Source of the DNA: Bacteroides sp. OF04-15BH
GTDB lineage: Bacteria > Bacteroidota > Bacteroidia > Bacteroidales > Bacteroidaceae
Direction of reading: 5' to 3'
Length of the DNA stretch: 64,000 bases
Assembly (NCBI RefSeq): GCF_003477995.1
Contig: NZ_QUEM01000004.1
Location: forward strand, 100,584 to 164,583
The first letter of the stretch is position 1; each line of letters opens with the position of its first letter. Made by a program: the position numbers and the translations under genes. Positions 26,748 to 35,398 of the stretch are shown here, piece by piece. The notes beneath the pieces are model-generated. The model did not search any database, was not told the origin of the DNA, and worked only from the letters and a program-made list of their open reading frames with translations.

Positions 26748-27473
26748 ATGACTTTTGATTTATATACTATTGATTGGACCGCAATAGGTTCAATAATAAC
26801 ATTTTTTGCCATGATTATAGCTTATTGGACTATTCATTTATCCAACAAGCAAAACAAAAGCAATCAACAATTTCAAATATTGCTGATAAAACGTGAGATA
26901 GAACAAAAAAGATTGGATGAGTTAGTTGAAAGTATCATAGCTATCAACGATTCAATACAACCAACTGATATTCTGAACTACTCAGTAAAACTAATTCATG
27001 GTTATTATACAAAAGAAGATCAAAGTTTTATTAATCTATTGGCAGCAAAAGATGAATCCAATAATAATAAACTAAGCATCCAGCTAATGAAGTATAATAA
27101 AAACCTACCTGCAAGAGAAGTATTAATTACATTAAGCCGGATGCGTCATATATATGGAGAATGTATCAGAAATATATCTATTCTAAACCTATATAAAACA
27201 AATTCTATGGTCTCTCCTTCCGAATTAAAGAAGATGATCAAAAACATGGTAAAAATATCAAAAGAAGTTTCTCCTGAATTAGAGAAAAATATTCATGACA
27301 TACTAAAAACAAAAAGTAATGATTTAGACAAAGCAGTAAATTTATTGAACATATTTTGCTATGCAATTTCTAATGATTTACTCAGAAACAAAAAAATGTT
27401 CGAAAAACATTTATGCGCTTTTGTCCAAAAAGAACAAGAAAGAATTGACAAAATAATCTATAAGGATTCATGA
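26748..27473 (+). CDS. Membrane-anchored protein of the RT island
   Basis: This 241-residue protein has one N-terminal transmembrane helix (about 10-32, WTAIGSIITFFAMIIAYWTI). A long, charged, mostly helical cytoplasmic part follows, with likely coiled coil at about 35-65. No catalytic motif is seen. Base composition is very AT-rich, like the next two genes, and far from the flanking genome. It lies 71 bp before the reverse transcriptase gene in the same direction and probably belongs to the same system, as a membrane partner or effector. I do not recognise a named family. Confidence 0.7.
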   Translation: MTFDLYTIDWTAIGSIITFFAMIIAYWTIHLSNKQNKSNQQFQILLIKREIEQKRLDELVESIIAINDSIQPTDILNYSVKLIHGYYTKEDQSFINLLAAKDESNNNKLSIQLMKYNKNLPAREVLITLSRMRHIYGECIRNISILNLYKTNSMVSPSELKKMIKNMVKISKEVSPELEKNIHDILKTKSNDLDKAVNLLNIFCYAISNDLLRNKKMFEKHLCAFVQKEQERIDKIIYKDS

Positions 27474-27544
27474 AACCTTCTCCAATTATAACAAACAAAC
27501 GAAAGCTATTTACGAAACACATTAATTAACACATAAACGATATT

Positions 27545-30442
27545 ATGAAACATAAGTTTTGTCTTAAAGACATTCATACAGCCTATAAAAAATTTAAATC
27601 ATATATCTATTATGATAATTTTAATCTTCATCTTAGATATAAAATTTCTGAATTTGAATCAGCAAATCTTGATGAAAAACTAGAAGATCTATGTAATAAT
27701 TTAAACAAATTCTGTAAAAACGAAGCTACTGATTTCTTTGATAATTATATAAAAGAAAGTGGATATATAATACTACCGAAAACATTTAAATCAAGTGATG
27801 ATATTAATAAAAAACAAGGAGAAACAGATGCATATTTATTGACAAACAAAAACAGTTCCTCATTTGATGTTTCTAAAATCACAATATTATATGATGCTCC
27901 AATAGAATTGTTTATCATCGCAACGATTTGGACAATTAAAATAAGTAAATATCTAAACATCTCACCCGATAATTATGGATACGTTGTTCCTTCTGCTCAA
28001 AATTCAAAGTTACTGTTTGAACCATATTTCAAGAAATACCAAGAATGGAGAGATAAAGGTATCAGCGCAGCAAAACAACAAATTGAAAGAGGGAATAATG
28101 TATTAATTATTACATTAGACATCAAAAATTATTTTCATTCTGTTCAGGTTGATTTTAATTCTCTTAGAAACAATATACCTGAGGAAGATACAATCACCAC
28201 TAGATTAACAAATATAATAGAATCTATTTGTTGGGATCACACCATTAAAATTTACAAAAACAGTAAGACTAAACCTATTTTACCAATAGGATTACCATCA
28301 TCAGGCATTATTGCAAACTGGATTCTGTCTAAATTTGACAAAGACATTAAGAACTCAACTGCACCTGTCTATTATGGCAGATATGTTGATGACATGTTTC
28401 TAGTCTTAGCCAACATAGAACCAGATCCAAATTATACAAGTGTTACAGAATGGCTCTGCGAACGTTTCTTCAACAATAAGAAAGTTTTAGAAAAAAAACA
28501 GAATGTTTTAATTTTAAAATCCGAAAGATGCGAAAACTTAGAAATTCAAACGGAAAAACTCCGCTTGTTTTACTTCGACGCACATTGGTCATTAGCGGTA
28601 CTTAATAAATTTCAGTCAACCATTCAGGAAAACAGCAGTGCCTTTTGGTTTTTACCAAACGAAGAAAACTTAAAGACCAGTCTAGATGATACATACGATC
28701 TACAATACGAAGATACTATAAATAAATTCAGGAGCGTATCTTCATGTAAGATTAACAAATACGAAGCTTCAGTATTTCTTGCCAAGAGATTGAAGTTAGC
28801 AATCCTTTCTCCTGGTAAATATGATAAGAACTTAAGTGAAGACATTTTCCGTTTTTTCAATGGAACATCTATTGTTTCCATGTATAGTATGTGGGAAAAA
28901 GTATTTACTTATTTTTCTATTACTCATGATTTTAAATCTATTTGCCGACTACAGAATCTGATTAATAATGGAATAGAAGAAATCAAAACAGACAAGATTG
29001 AAGAGAACACAATAGACAATGTAAATCAAAAACTACAAAAACATCTAAAAGAACATTTGCTTAAATGCCTGATGTTAGCAAAAGTTTTTGTTAAAGATAA
29101 TATCGGAACAAAAGAAAGCCAACAAGAAATAAGAAAAGGAGCTACAATATTCAAAAAGGCATTAATGACAAGACATTTTTATCTTCCATTACCTATATAC
29201 GCTTTAACTGAAGAATTTATAAACCAAGATATAAATATTTCCGATTTCAACATTTCATTTATCGAATCAAAAAATGACATTCCAGAATCAATTTTGGAAA
29301 AGAGCTGGCTAATTCCCAGAAACATTCCACTTCATGAAATATGTACACTGAAGATTCCTCACTTATTAAGTGGGAAAGATGCTGCTTTTTACACTAAAAG
29401 CAATAAGAATAATGTTAAAAATTTATTTATAACTCAATGTCTTTGGATTCTTAACAAACTAAACAATGAGAATCTACATAAATTGATCCGGAATAAAAAA
29501 CATAAAAGATATATTGAAACAATTAATAATAGCAAAAAGCTAAGAATTTATTCAGAAATTATACATGTAAATACGAATTCGATCAAAAACAAAATTAAAA
29601 TAGGTGTATCTAATGTAAATACAGATCTGAATGATATTGAAAATGCAATATTACATCGTTCCTCTTTAAATACTGAGAAACGAAAGCGCCATATAGATAT
29701 ATTAAACCAAGCTGAAAAGATCCAAACTGATATTCTTCTATTGCCAGAAGTTTTCGTGCCATTCGATTGGCTTTGTGCTTATGCAGATGAATCAAGAAGA
29801 AAGCAAAGAGCCATGATTTTTGGATTAGAACATTTCTCACTAAATAACATATGTTACAATCTTGCAATAACACTATTGCCTTTTGAGTATCATAACAGAA
29901 AGGAAGTCCTAATTATACCCAGAAATAAAAATCACTATTCACCCAGTGAAATAATGACAATCGAGGGGAATCGAAAAAGCATTCCTGAAAATAAAATCTC
30001 TACATATCATTTATTTCAATGGAATGGAATACAATTCTCTGTTTATAATTGCTTTGAACTAACAGATATAGTTGACAGAAGCATATTCCGCTCTGAACTT
30101 GACATTCTATTTGCTATAGAATATAATAAAGATATTAATTATTTCAGCAATATTTCTGAGAGTGTAAGCAGAGATTTACATTGCTACTATATACAAGCCA
30201 ATACATCAGACTATGGCGACTCTAGAATTGTAGAACCAAAGAAAAGGGATTATCAGAATCCGGTAAGAGTCAAAGGTGGAAATAACGATGTAATATTAAA
30301 TTATGAACTAGACATTGCTGCATTAAGAAAGTTTCAAAATCAAACCTATACGTTGCAAAACACCCATGAAAAATTTAAAAAGACTCCTCCTAATTTTCAG
30401 CATGAAAAAGTGAACAAAAGAGGCAATTTTGATAATCAATAA
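27545..30442 (+). CDS. Reverse transcriptase-nitrilase fusion (defence RT, UG1/UG5 kind)
   Basis: This 965-residue protein carries an RT core in its first half. Asp192 in ITLDIKNYFHSV is the first metal ligand, LPIGLPSSGIIANW is motif B, and YVDDM at 280-284 holds Asp282 and Asp283. A helical middle follows (about 400-690). A C-terminal nitrilase-like domain (about 697-930) has Glu735 in LLPEVF, Lys795 in PRNKNHYS and Cys836 in VYNCFELTD, the Glu-Lys-Cys triad. RTs with a C-terminal nitrilase are the hallmark of DRT type 1 (UG1) and some UG5 defence systems against phage. There is no sign of a retron or group II intron. The gene is AT-rich and probably acquired by transfer. Confidence 0.88.
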   Translation: MKHKFCLKDIHTAYKKFKSYIYYDNFNLHLRYKISEFESANLDEKLEDLCNNLNKFCKNEATDFFDNYIKESGYIILPKTFKSSDDINKKQGETDAYLLTNKNSSSFDVSKITILYDAPIELFIIATIWTIKISKYLNISPDNYGYVVPSAQNSKLLFEPYFKKYQEWRDKGISAAKQQIERGNNVLIITLDIKNYFHSVQVDFNSLRNNIPEEDTITTRLTNIIESICWDHTIKIYKNSKTKPILPIGLPSSGIIANWILSKFDKDIKNSTAPVYYGRYVDDMFLVLANIEPDPNYTSVTEWLCERFFNNKKVLEKKQNVLILKSERCENLEIQTEKLRLFYFDAHWSLAVLNKFQSTIQENSSAFWFLPNEENLKTSLDDTYDLQYEDTINKFRSVSSCKINKYEASVFLAKRLKLAILSPGKYDKNLSEDIFRFFNGTSIVSMYSMWEKVFTYFSITHDFKSICRLQNLINNGIEEIKTDKIEENTIDNVNQKLQKHLKEHLLKCLMLAKVFVKDNIGTKESQQEIRKGATIFKKALMTRHFYLPLPIYALTEEFINQDINISDFNISFIESKNDIPESILEKSWLIPRNIPLHEICTLKIPHLLSGKDAAFYTKSNKNNVKNLFITQCLWILNKLNNENLHKLIRNKKHKRYIETINNSKKLRIYSEIIHVNTNSIKNKIKIGVSNVNTDLNDIENAILHRSSLNTEKRKRHIDILNQAEKIQTDILLLPEVFVPFDWLCAYADESRRKQRAMIFGLEHFSLNNICYNLAITLLPFEYHNRKEVLIIPRNKNHYSPSEIMTIEGNRKSIPENKISTYHLFQWNGIQFSVYNCFELTDIVDRSIFRSELDILFAIEYNKDINYFSNISESVSRDLHCYYIQANTSDYGDSRIVEPKKRDYQNPVRVKGGNNDVILNYELDIAALRKFQNQTYTLQNTHEKFKKTPPNFQHEKVNKRGNFDNQ

Positions 30443-30469
30443 ATTACAGAATTTTAATTGATCAATAAG

Positions 30470-31108
30470 ATGAACTACAGACTACAAGATTTTATCAAGT
30501 ACATTATACCTGGATTGTATATTGTGTTTTTCGCTTTTATATGGAATATCACATCACCCAAAAGCCATATAAATACGAAAGCATTAAAAGACTATACCAG
30601 TATCATCATTCTATTAATTCCATTTGTAGGCTTTGTTATTGGCTACTTTATTGAATGCCTCATGGCATGTATAGAGCATATTTTCTACTTTTCAGGTGGT
30701 AGAAGACCATCGTATACAATCCTTAACAAAAGGTGCCATTTGTATATTATTGCAGAAGATGACAGAAATAAAATTTTTCGACAACATAAAATCTCTGATT
30801 CTTCTATTGACAATAAATCATCAGGAAAAATTTTACAAATAGCAAAACAAAAGATTAATAGAGAAAATGTAGAAAATTTCAGGATTAATTCAATTTTATC
30901 AAGGAACATTTTTGGCAGTCAGACAGTATTAACCATTATATATATACTTATTGATCAGCAATTCTATATAAACAAATTATGGTATGTATCTTTAATATTT
31001 TCCGCAATTTTCTTAATATATTGGATTCATCACAATCATGTATATGTAAAATATGTTCTTGCAGAATATGCAAAAAATATAAATACAAATGACTTTATCT
31101 TTTACTAA
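30470..31108 (+). CDS. Multi-pass membrane protein of the RT island
   Basis: This 212-residue protein has about four hydrophobic helices: two near 8-70 (IIPGLYIVFFAFIW, IILLIPFVGFVIGYF) and two near 150-195, around a basic cytoplasmic loop. ATG at 30470 is chosen over an upstream TTG. It starts 27 bp after the RT-nitrilase stop. As I recall, DRT type 1 is described with a small second gene, and a membrane protein following the RT fits that layout. It could be the killing or sensing partner. No known domain is recognised. Confidence 0.7.
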   Translation: MNYRLQDFIKYIIPGLYIVFFAFIWNITSPKSHINTKALKDYTSIIILLIPFVGFVIGYFIECLMACIEHIFYFSGGRRPSYTILNKRCHLYIIAEDDRNKIFRQHKISDSSIDNKSSGKILQIAKQKINRENVENFRINSILSRNIFGSQTVLTIIYILIDQQFYINKLWYVSLIFSAIFLIYWIHHNHVYVKYVLAEYAKNINTNDFIFY

Positions 31109-31143
31109 TAAGTAATTTTAACTGTGTTTATATTAGACAAACT

Positions 31144-31258
31144 ATGTCAAGAGGTAGTTTTTACACCAATTCAACAGTCGGGGAGTGCCTGTATGCAAGA
31201 AGCGGAACTCCCCGACTCGACGAAAGCAAAATACATCAATCAGGATTTCTCTTGACAT
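31144..31258. repeat. Nested inverted repeats, possible structured RNA or element end
   Basis: An outer stem ATGTCAAGAG (31144-31153)/CTCTTGACAT (31249-31258) encloses an inner stem AGTCGGGGAGT (31176-31186)/ACTCCCCGACT (31207-31217). All pairs are perfect, and the GC-rich inner arms stand out in AT-rich surroundings just after the RT operon. No T-run follows directly. The span contains no credible gene. Confidence 0.6.
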
Positions 31259-31348
31259 TATATAGACAAAAAAACACCACAAGATTCGCCTTCAGGCATA
31301 TCGTCAAAATAAACCATTTTTATATAATAGTTCACTTTTCATAATAAA

Positions 31349-32212
31349 TTAATATTTCTGCTTCCCTGGAATAACCCCGCGAACTCCCCCTTTCGGATTA
31401 GGAACATCGCCTTTATAGCGCGGTATCAGGTGCATGTGCACATGAAAGACCGACTGACCGGCAGCTTCGTTCACATTCACACCGATATTGTAACCATCGG
31501 GATGAAAGCGTTCATTGAGTATTCTGCGGACAAACTGAAGCATCACATTCATGGCCTCACGCTCGCGGTGCGTCAGATCAAAATATGACGCCACATGCCG
31601 TTTGGGAATGATCAGAGCATGACCGGGCGATACTGGGTAACCGTCATAAAAGGCAACACAGGTGGCCGATTCACAAATAATCTCCACACGACGCGACAAA
31701 CGGCAGAACGGACAGGTCTCACCTTCCTTACGGGGCAAACGGTTGAAATGCTGATACTGATACAGTTCAAAACCGGAATTGCACTCCAGACTTTCGAAAG
31801 GCAAACGGACATGACACTGATAGGTGTACTGGCGGTAAATGGCATGCAAGCGGAAACCTTCTTCCTTCAAATCACGACGCACGGCAAAATAGGCTTTCCC
31901 ACCCGGAGAAAGCAAATGGGTGACTTGCATCAGAGCCTCAGCCTGTGCATACGGTTCGAGCACATTGAGCACATAGATGCACAGAATAGTGTCGAACTTA
32001 CCTTCGGGCAGTTCGGTGCGATAGTAGTTGTCATAACCGGTGATGTCATAGCCCATACGGCGCAGTTCGTCGGTATCATAGCCAAAACCGCAACCAAAGT
32101 CCAGAATGCGCCCTTGCAACAGATGATGCTGCAACAGATAGCGTGCCGGAGCGGAAAGGGCAGTTCGCTTGATGGCGGTCAGATGGGGATGGTTTATTTT
32201 TTCAGGTTCCAT
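31349..32212 (-). CDS. Methyltransferase-HIT domain fusion protein
   Basis: This 287-residue protein joins an N-terminal class I SAM methyltransferase domain (ILDFGCGFG, 36-44; TGYDNYY) to a C-terminal HIT hydrolase domain (about 165-280) with CPFC at 167-170 and the histidine triad HVHMHLI (His257, His259, His261). HIT proteins cleave AMP- or nucleotide-linked substrates. The ATG at 32212 follows the HNH gene stop by a few bases; an ATG at 32236 would overlap it. It is the last of a three-gene cluster. The fusion could modify and then hydrolyse a nucleotide-linked molecule, which is inference. Confidence 0.85.
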   Translation of the reverse strand: MEPEKINHPHLTAIKRTALSAPARYLLQHHLLQGRILDFGCGFGYDTDELRRMGYDITGYDNYYRTELPEGKFDTILCIYVLNVLEPYAQAEALMQVTHLLSPGGKAYFAVRRDLKEEGFRLHAIYRQYTYQCHVRLPFESLECNSGFELYQYQHFNRLPRKEGETCPFCRLSRRVEIICESATCVAFYDGYPVSPGHALIIPKRHVASYFDLTHREREAMNVMLQFVRRILNERFHPDGYNIGVNVNEAAGQSVFHVHMHLIPRYKGDVPNPKGGVRGVIPGKQKY

Positions 32213-32216
32213 AGAA

Positions 32217-33293
32217 TCAGTATTTCCAGGTTTCAAAGCCCATATTCAAAGCAATCTGTGTCATCGGGGTAAAGGTCTGAGAAAAACAGTCCAACAGATG
32301 TTCCCGATCCATATCGGCAATTTCCTGCGGAGTATGTCCCAAAGAAAGATAGTCTTCCAGAATCTTGTCTTTCCGAGGTTCGCCAAGGCTGACCTTTATG
32401 GCTTTCTGATGTGCTTCTGCCAGCCGGGGAAGATACAGATTCAGGTCGGGCAGCTTGTTGCTCTTCGAACTGTTTATGCTGGAATCAGCCGGCATGAGGT
32501 TCCAAAGCAGATCATGCGAAACAAAGCTCCAGGGAATGAAGTGGTCCAAATCATAATGGCCGGGCACTAACAACTGGTTGGTATAAAGGCAATGCACCTC
32601 TACCCCACGGTTCATGGCCGTGTTCCAGAACTTCCGCTGTGCAGTTAGCGGACTTCTCTCTTCCTGTCGGATCAGCTTACCGGAAATGTTGGGCACATTC
32701 GGATTGCGGTTCTGCAAAAAGTTCGTCAGTCCCCAATAGGCAAAGGAAGTCAGAATGTCGTAGTTTTCTTGCAGATAAGTCAACCATACGGGATTCAATT
32801 CTACCCACAAGGTACCGTCCACACGCTCCAACCGATACAGGCAACCGTTCTCATAGGTCTGCGAACGGAGTACCGTCTCATGGTTATCAGAAGTTTTAAT
32901 CCACGGGCGCAAAAAGCGATAAGGAACATACTGTTGCAGAAAATCCAGTTGTTTTCGAATTTTCGGATGCTGAACCAACTGTTCCAACAAAGTGATCAGG
33001 TCGGGAATACGCATGTTTATCGGTATCTGATTCTCCCGCTGTAAGGTCAGAATAGCCCGATAGAGCGATTCGGAATTTCCGAAAGAAAGACGGAAATAGT
33101 TCACGGGATACCAGGCATGGGCCACCATGTGAATCATGATGTCCCATACATTCATCCGCGATTTTCCTTGTTTCACAAACAGGTCCAGTATGCTCAGAAA
33201 CCAATAATATTTATAGGTGGCCACCGTATTGTCAAACACGCGGTTCAGGTATCTGGTTGTCAGTTGTTCGGATTGTGGTATTAACATTTTCAA
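32217..33293 (-). CDS. HNH endonuclease-like protein
   Basis: This 358-residue protein has a C-terminal HNH domain: HYDLDHFIPWS (246-256), then WNLMPADSSINSSKSNKLP (264-282) with the expected Asn and Lys. The N-terminal 240 residues are helical and resemble the front half of HNH proteins found in DNA-processing or defence clusters. There is no signal peptide. Its start overlaps the upstream gene end by 4 bp. Zinc-binding CxxC pairs are absent, as in many HNH proteins. The target is unknown. Confidence 0.8.
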   Translation of the reverse strand: MKMLIPQSEQLTTRYLNRVFDNTVATYKYYWFLSILDLFVKQGKSRMNVWDIMIHMVAHAWYPVNYFRLSFGNSESLYRAILTLQRENQIPINMRIPDLITLLEQLVQHPKIRKQLDFLQQYVPYRFLRPWIKTSDNHETVLRSQTYENGCLYRLERVDGTLWVELNPVWLTYLQENYDILTSFAYWGLTNFLQNRNPNVPNISGKLIRQEERSPLTAQRKFWNTAMNRGVEVHCLYTNQLLVPGHYDLDHFIPWSFVSHDLLWNLMPADSSINSSKSNKLPDLNLYLPRLAEAHQKAIKVSLGEPRKDKILEDYLSLGHTPQEIADMDREHLLDCFSQTFTPMTQIALNMGFETWKY

Positions 33294-35257
33294 AAACTAT
33301 GCTCTATATAATCCAGTTCTCTCTGTGCAAACTCCCTGCAATCCGGATCATCCAACAGGCTTCGGAAATACGTTCTGGCCTCATCCAACTCATGGAACTC
33401 GATAAGCAGATAACCGAAGCGTCTTTTCAGGAAATTGAGATATTCCTTTTCTTCAGGATTTTCATTTGCCTTCATCTGCTCCAGCTCCTGCGCAACAAAG
33501 GAATAGGCTCTGATATCCTTGGAATTGACCAAAGCATTGATATATTCAATCTTCCATCTGGAATCGTTCGTCCGGCTCAATGCCTCCAAATAATGAAGGG
33601 CATAGGCATATTGCTCCAGTTCGGTGTAAATGTAGCCGAGCATATAGGAAAGTTCGCCAAACAAATCTCTTTCTGCTTCGTCAAAATCCATCCGGTTCCA
33701 GCAATCCGTCAACGAACGGTAGGCCCGGGTCAGAAAAACAAGCGCATCACCAAACACATGATGATTGAAGGCAATGCTTCCCATGATAAAGTCCTTGCGC
33801 ACTTCGGGGAAACGTCCCATGGAATAATACTCGTAATAAGTGAGTTCCTCTCCTTGATCCTGCTTGCTCTCTGCGGTGGCACGCAACTGATGGAACTGCT
33901 CTGTCGGCCACTCGTCATACAAGGAAAACTCCAGAGAAACGGTCTTGGCCACATTACAGAAGTTGTTGTCGAAAAGCGGACCGGGAGGCACTACGGCCGA
34001 GAGACGGACAATTTCTTCCTGACGGGTGAGCTGGATCAAGATGCTCATATTGGAGTTGAGAATCGAACGGTCTTCGATAGGTGCTCCCGAAGCCTCATCG
34101 GCTGTCTGTTCAAACAGTCGTTTGCCTCTCTGGTTGTAGGACAGATAGAGAGAAGCATGATGGTGCTGCTTCATAAAGGCGATTAAATCGAAATTCCAGA
34201 TTTCGGACTGCCGGCTGATCAAATCACAATCCAAGGTGTCGTTGTCCACCCAAAGCATATCGGACAGTTCACCGGGAATCACTTGCAGGATGTCGGCAAA
34301 CAGGCGTTCCAGAAGCAGGGAAGACGAAGGCCGGTTGAGCTGGTTATAACACGCTTCCAAACAGGCTTGTCTTTCAGGATTCTCCACCTGGTCGTATTCC
34401 GAGAAATCCAGATAGCTCTTGGCCAGTTCGTACTGTCCCCGGCGGTAATGGCAAAAACCGATCTGACTGGCTACCAGAAACAGACGCTCGGCCAGTTCCT
34501 TATGAAAGTCTTCATGCGCCGACTGATTACAGATGTCGTAAACCTGATTCAGCTGCAGCAGAGCGTCGCGCCAACGGTTCCGCTCCATCTTGCTCTTGGC
34601 AGAAGCCCAATAATAGTCCATCGAACGGGAAACATTGAGACTGAGTTCTTCCTTTTCGGTAAGTTCCTGCTCGGAACGCAGCTTCTCCAGCGCCGTCTTC
34701 TGGCATTGTGCAAATTCCTCGGCAACACGCAGAGAGGTGTCTTCGTCGAACACAAGAAGGCACCGGCTCAACCGCGAATCACTGCCCTCGACCGCCGTAT
34801 AGACGGACACGTTGGCCATCACGGTGGCGTAGGTATCACGATGCCCCCAGGGCTGGAAATGCACCAGCGTAAAGGCTTGCTGACCATGAAGCTCATAGCC
34901 GATATAGAGAATCACGGTGCGCGACTCGCGATTCGTGTCAAACGGCTTACCGGAAACCACGAAAGGAAAATCCTCAAAAATCCGGTAATTCCGGATGTCG
35001 GTAATGGCATGCATCTCTTTTTGCCCGGCAGTCTCTACCACGGAATAGCACCGGGTAACCGTAGCCTGCGACAGGTCTGCACCCGTTTTCCGCAACAGCT
35101 GGATCAGGGGAAAGTCGGAAATTCCCTGAAGTCTCAAGACCACACTTTGGGTATCATCAGAAGCGGATGATGCTTCGTACTCGAAAATATAGCGTGCTTT
35201 CTGCCAGACATCCTTATTCTCAAAAAGGGACATGGCATTTTTTAAAAAGTCTTCCAT
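33290..35257 (-). CDS. Large TPR-like protein of unknown function
   Basis: This 655-residue soluble acidic protein starts at MEDFLKNAMSLFE. The first 190 residues form a mixed domain with many strands (VILYIGYELHGQQAFTLVHF). The remainder is helical with tetratricopeptide-like repeats near 230-310 (RWRDALLQLNQVYDIC, GQYELAKSYLDFSEYD) and 520-640. An upstream in-frame ATG at 35362 lies before the promoter box and adds an unlikely basic leader. It overlaps the HNH gene by 4 bp, so the cluster is one operon. It may be a scaffold. No known family is recognised. Confidence 0.75.
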   Translation of the reverse strand: MEDFLKNAMSLFENKDVWQKARYIFEYEASSASDDTQSVVLRLQGISDFPLIQLLRKTGADLSQATVTRCYSVVETAGQKEMHAITDIRNYRIFEDFPFVVSGKPFDTNRESRTVILYIGYELHGQQAFTLVHFQPWGHRDTYATVMANVSVYTAVEGSDSRLSRCLLVFDEDTSLRVAEEFAQCQKTALEKLRSEQELTEKEELSLNVSRSMDYYWASAKSKMERNRWRDALLQLNQVYDICNQSAHEDFHKELAERLFLVASQIGFCHYRRGQYELAKSYLDFSEYDQVENPERQACLEACYNQLNRPSSSLLLERLFADILQVIPGELSDMLWVDNDTLDCDLISRQSEIWNFDLIAFMKQHHHASLYLSYNQRGKRLFEQTADEASGAPIEDRSILNSNMSILIQLTRQEEIVRLSAVVPPGPLFDNNFCNVAKTVSLEFSLYDEWPTEQFHQLRATAESKQDQGEELTYYEYYSMGRFPEVRKDFIMGSIAFNHHVFGDALVFLTRAYRSLTDCWNRMDFDEAERDLFGELSYMLGYIYTELEQYAYALHYLEALSRTNDSRWKIEYINALVNSKDIRAYSFVAQELEQMKANENPEEKEYLNFLKRRFGYLLIEFHELDEARTYFRSLLDDPDCREFAQRELDYIEHSF

Positions 35258-35309
35258 AACAATTTTCTGGTTTATGTTTCTAGGTTCCTGACTTGAGGTT
35301 TGTTTCCTA

Positions 35310-35317
35310 CAAAAATA
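35310..35317 (-). promoter_or_regulatory. -7 box of the TPR-HNH-HIT operon
   Basis: The minus strand reads TATTTTTG (TAnnTTTG). A start near 35303 gives a leader of about 46 nt and supports the ATG at 35257. Confidence 0.5.
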
Positions 35318-35330
35318 AGCAAACTTTACA

Positions 35331-35368
35331 ACTAGAAAAAAGAAAAAGACGGTTTTTATCAAACCGCC
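35331..35368 (-). terminator. Terminator after the ammonium transporter
   Basis: On the minus strand GCGGTTT pairs with AAACCGT over a 5-nt loop and is followed by a long T-rich run. It separates amt from the next operon. Confidence 0.75.
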
Positions 35369-35398
35369 TTTACATACTCCGCAATAAATCGGGAAATA

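Noticed and set aside
26165..26758. Two small plus-strand frames (100 and 86 codons) before the RT operon
   Set aside because: They have no ribosome binding site or family pattern. A predicted promoter and the candidate RNA lie inside them. The second overlaps the start of 26748 by 11 bp, so it stays a remote possibility.
27545..30442. Retron or group II intron reverse transcriptase
   Set aside because: No maturase or HNH domain and no retron msr-msd next to it; the nitrilase-like C-terminus points to the UG group.
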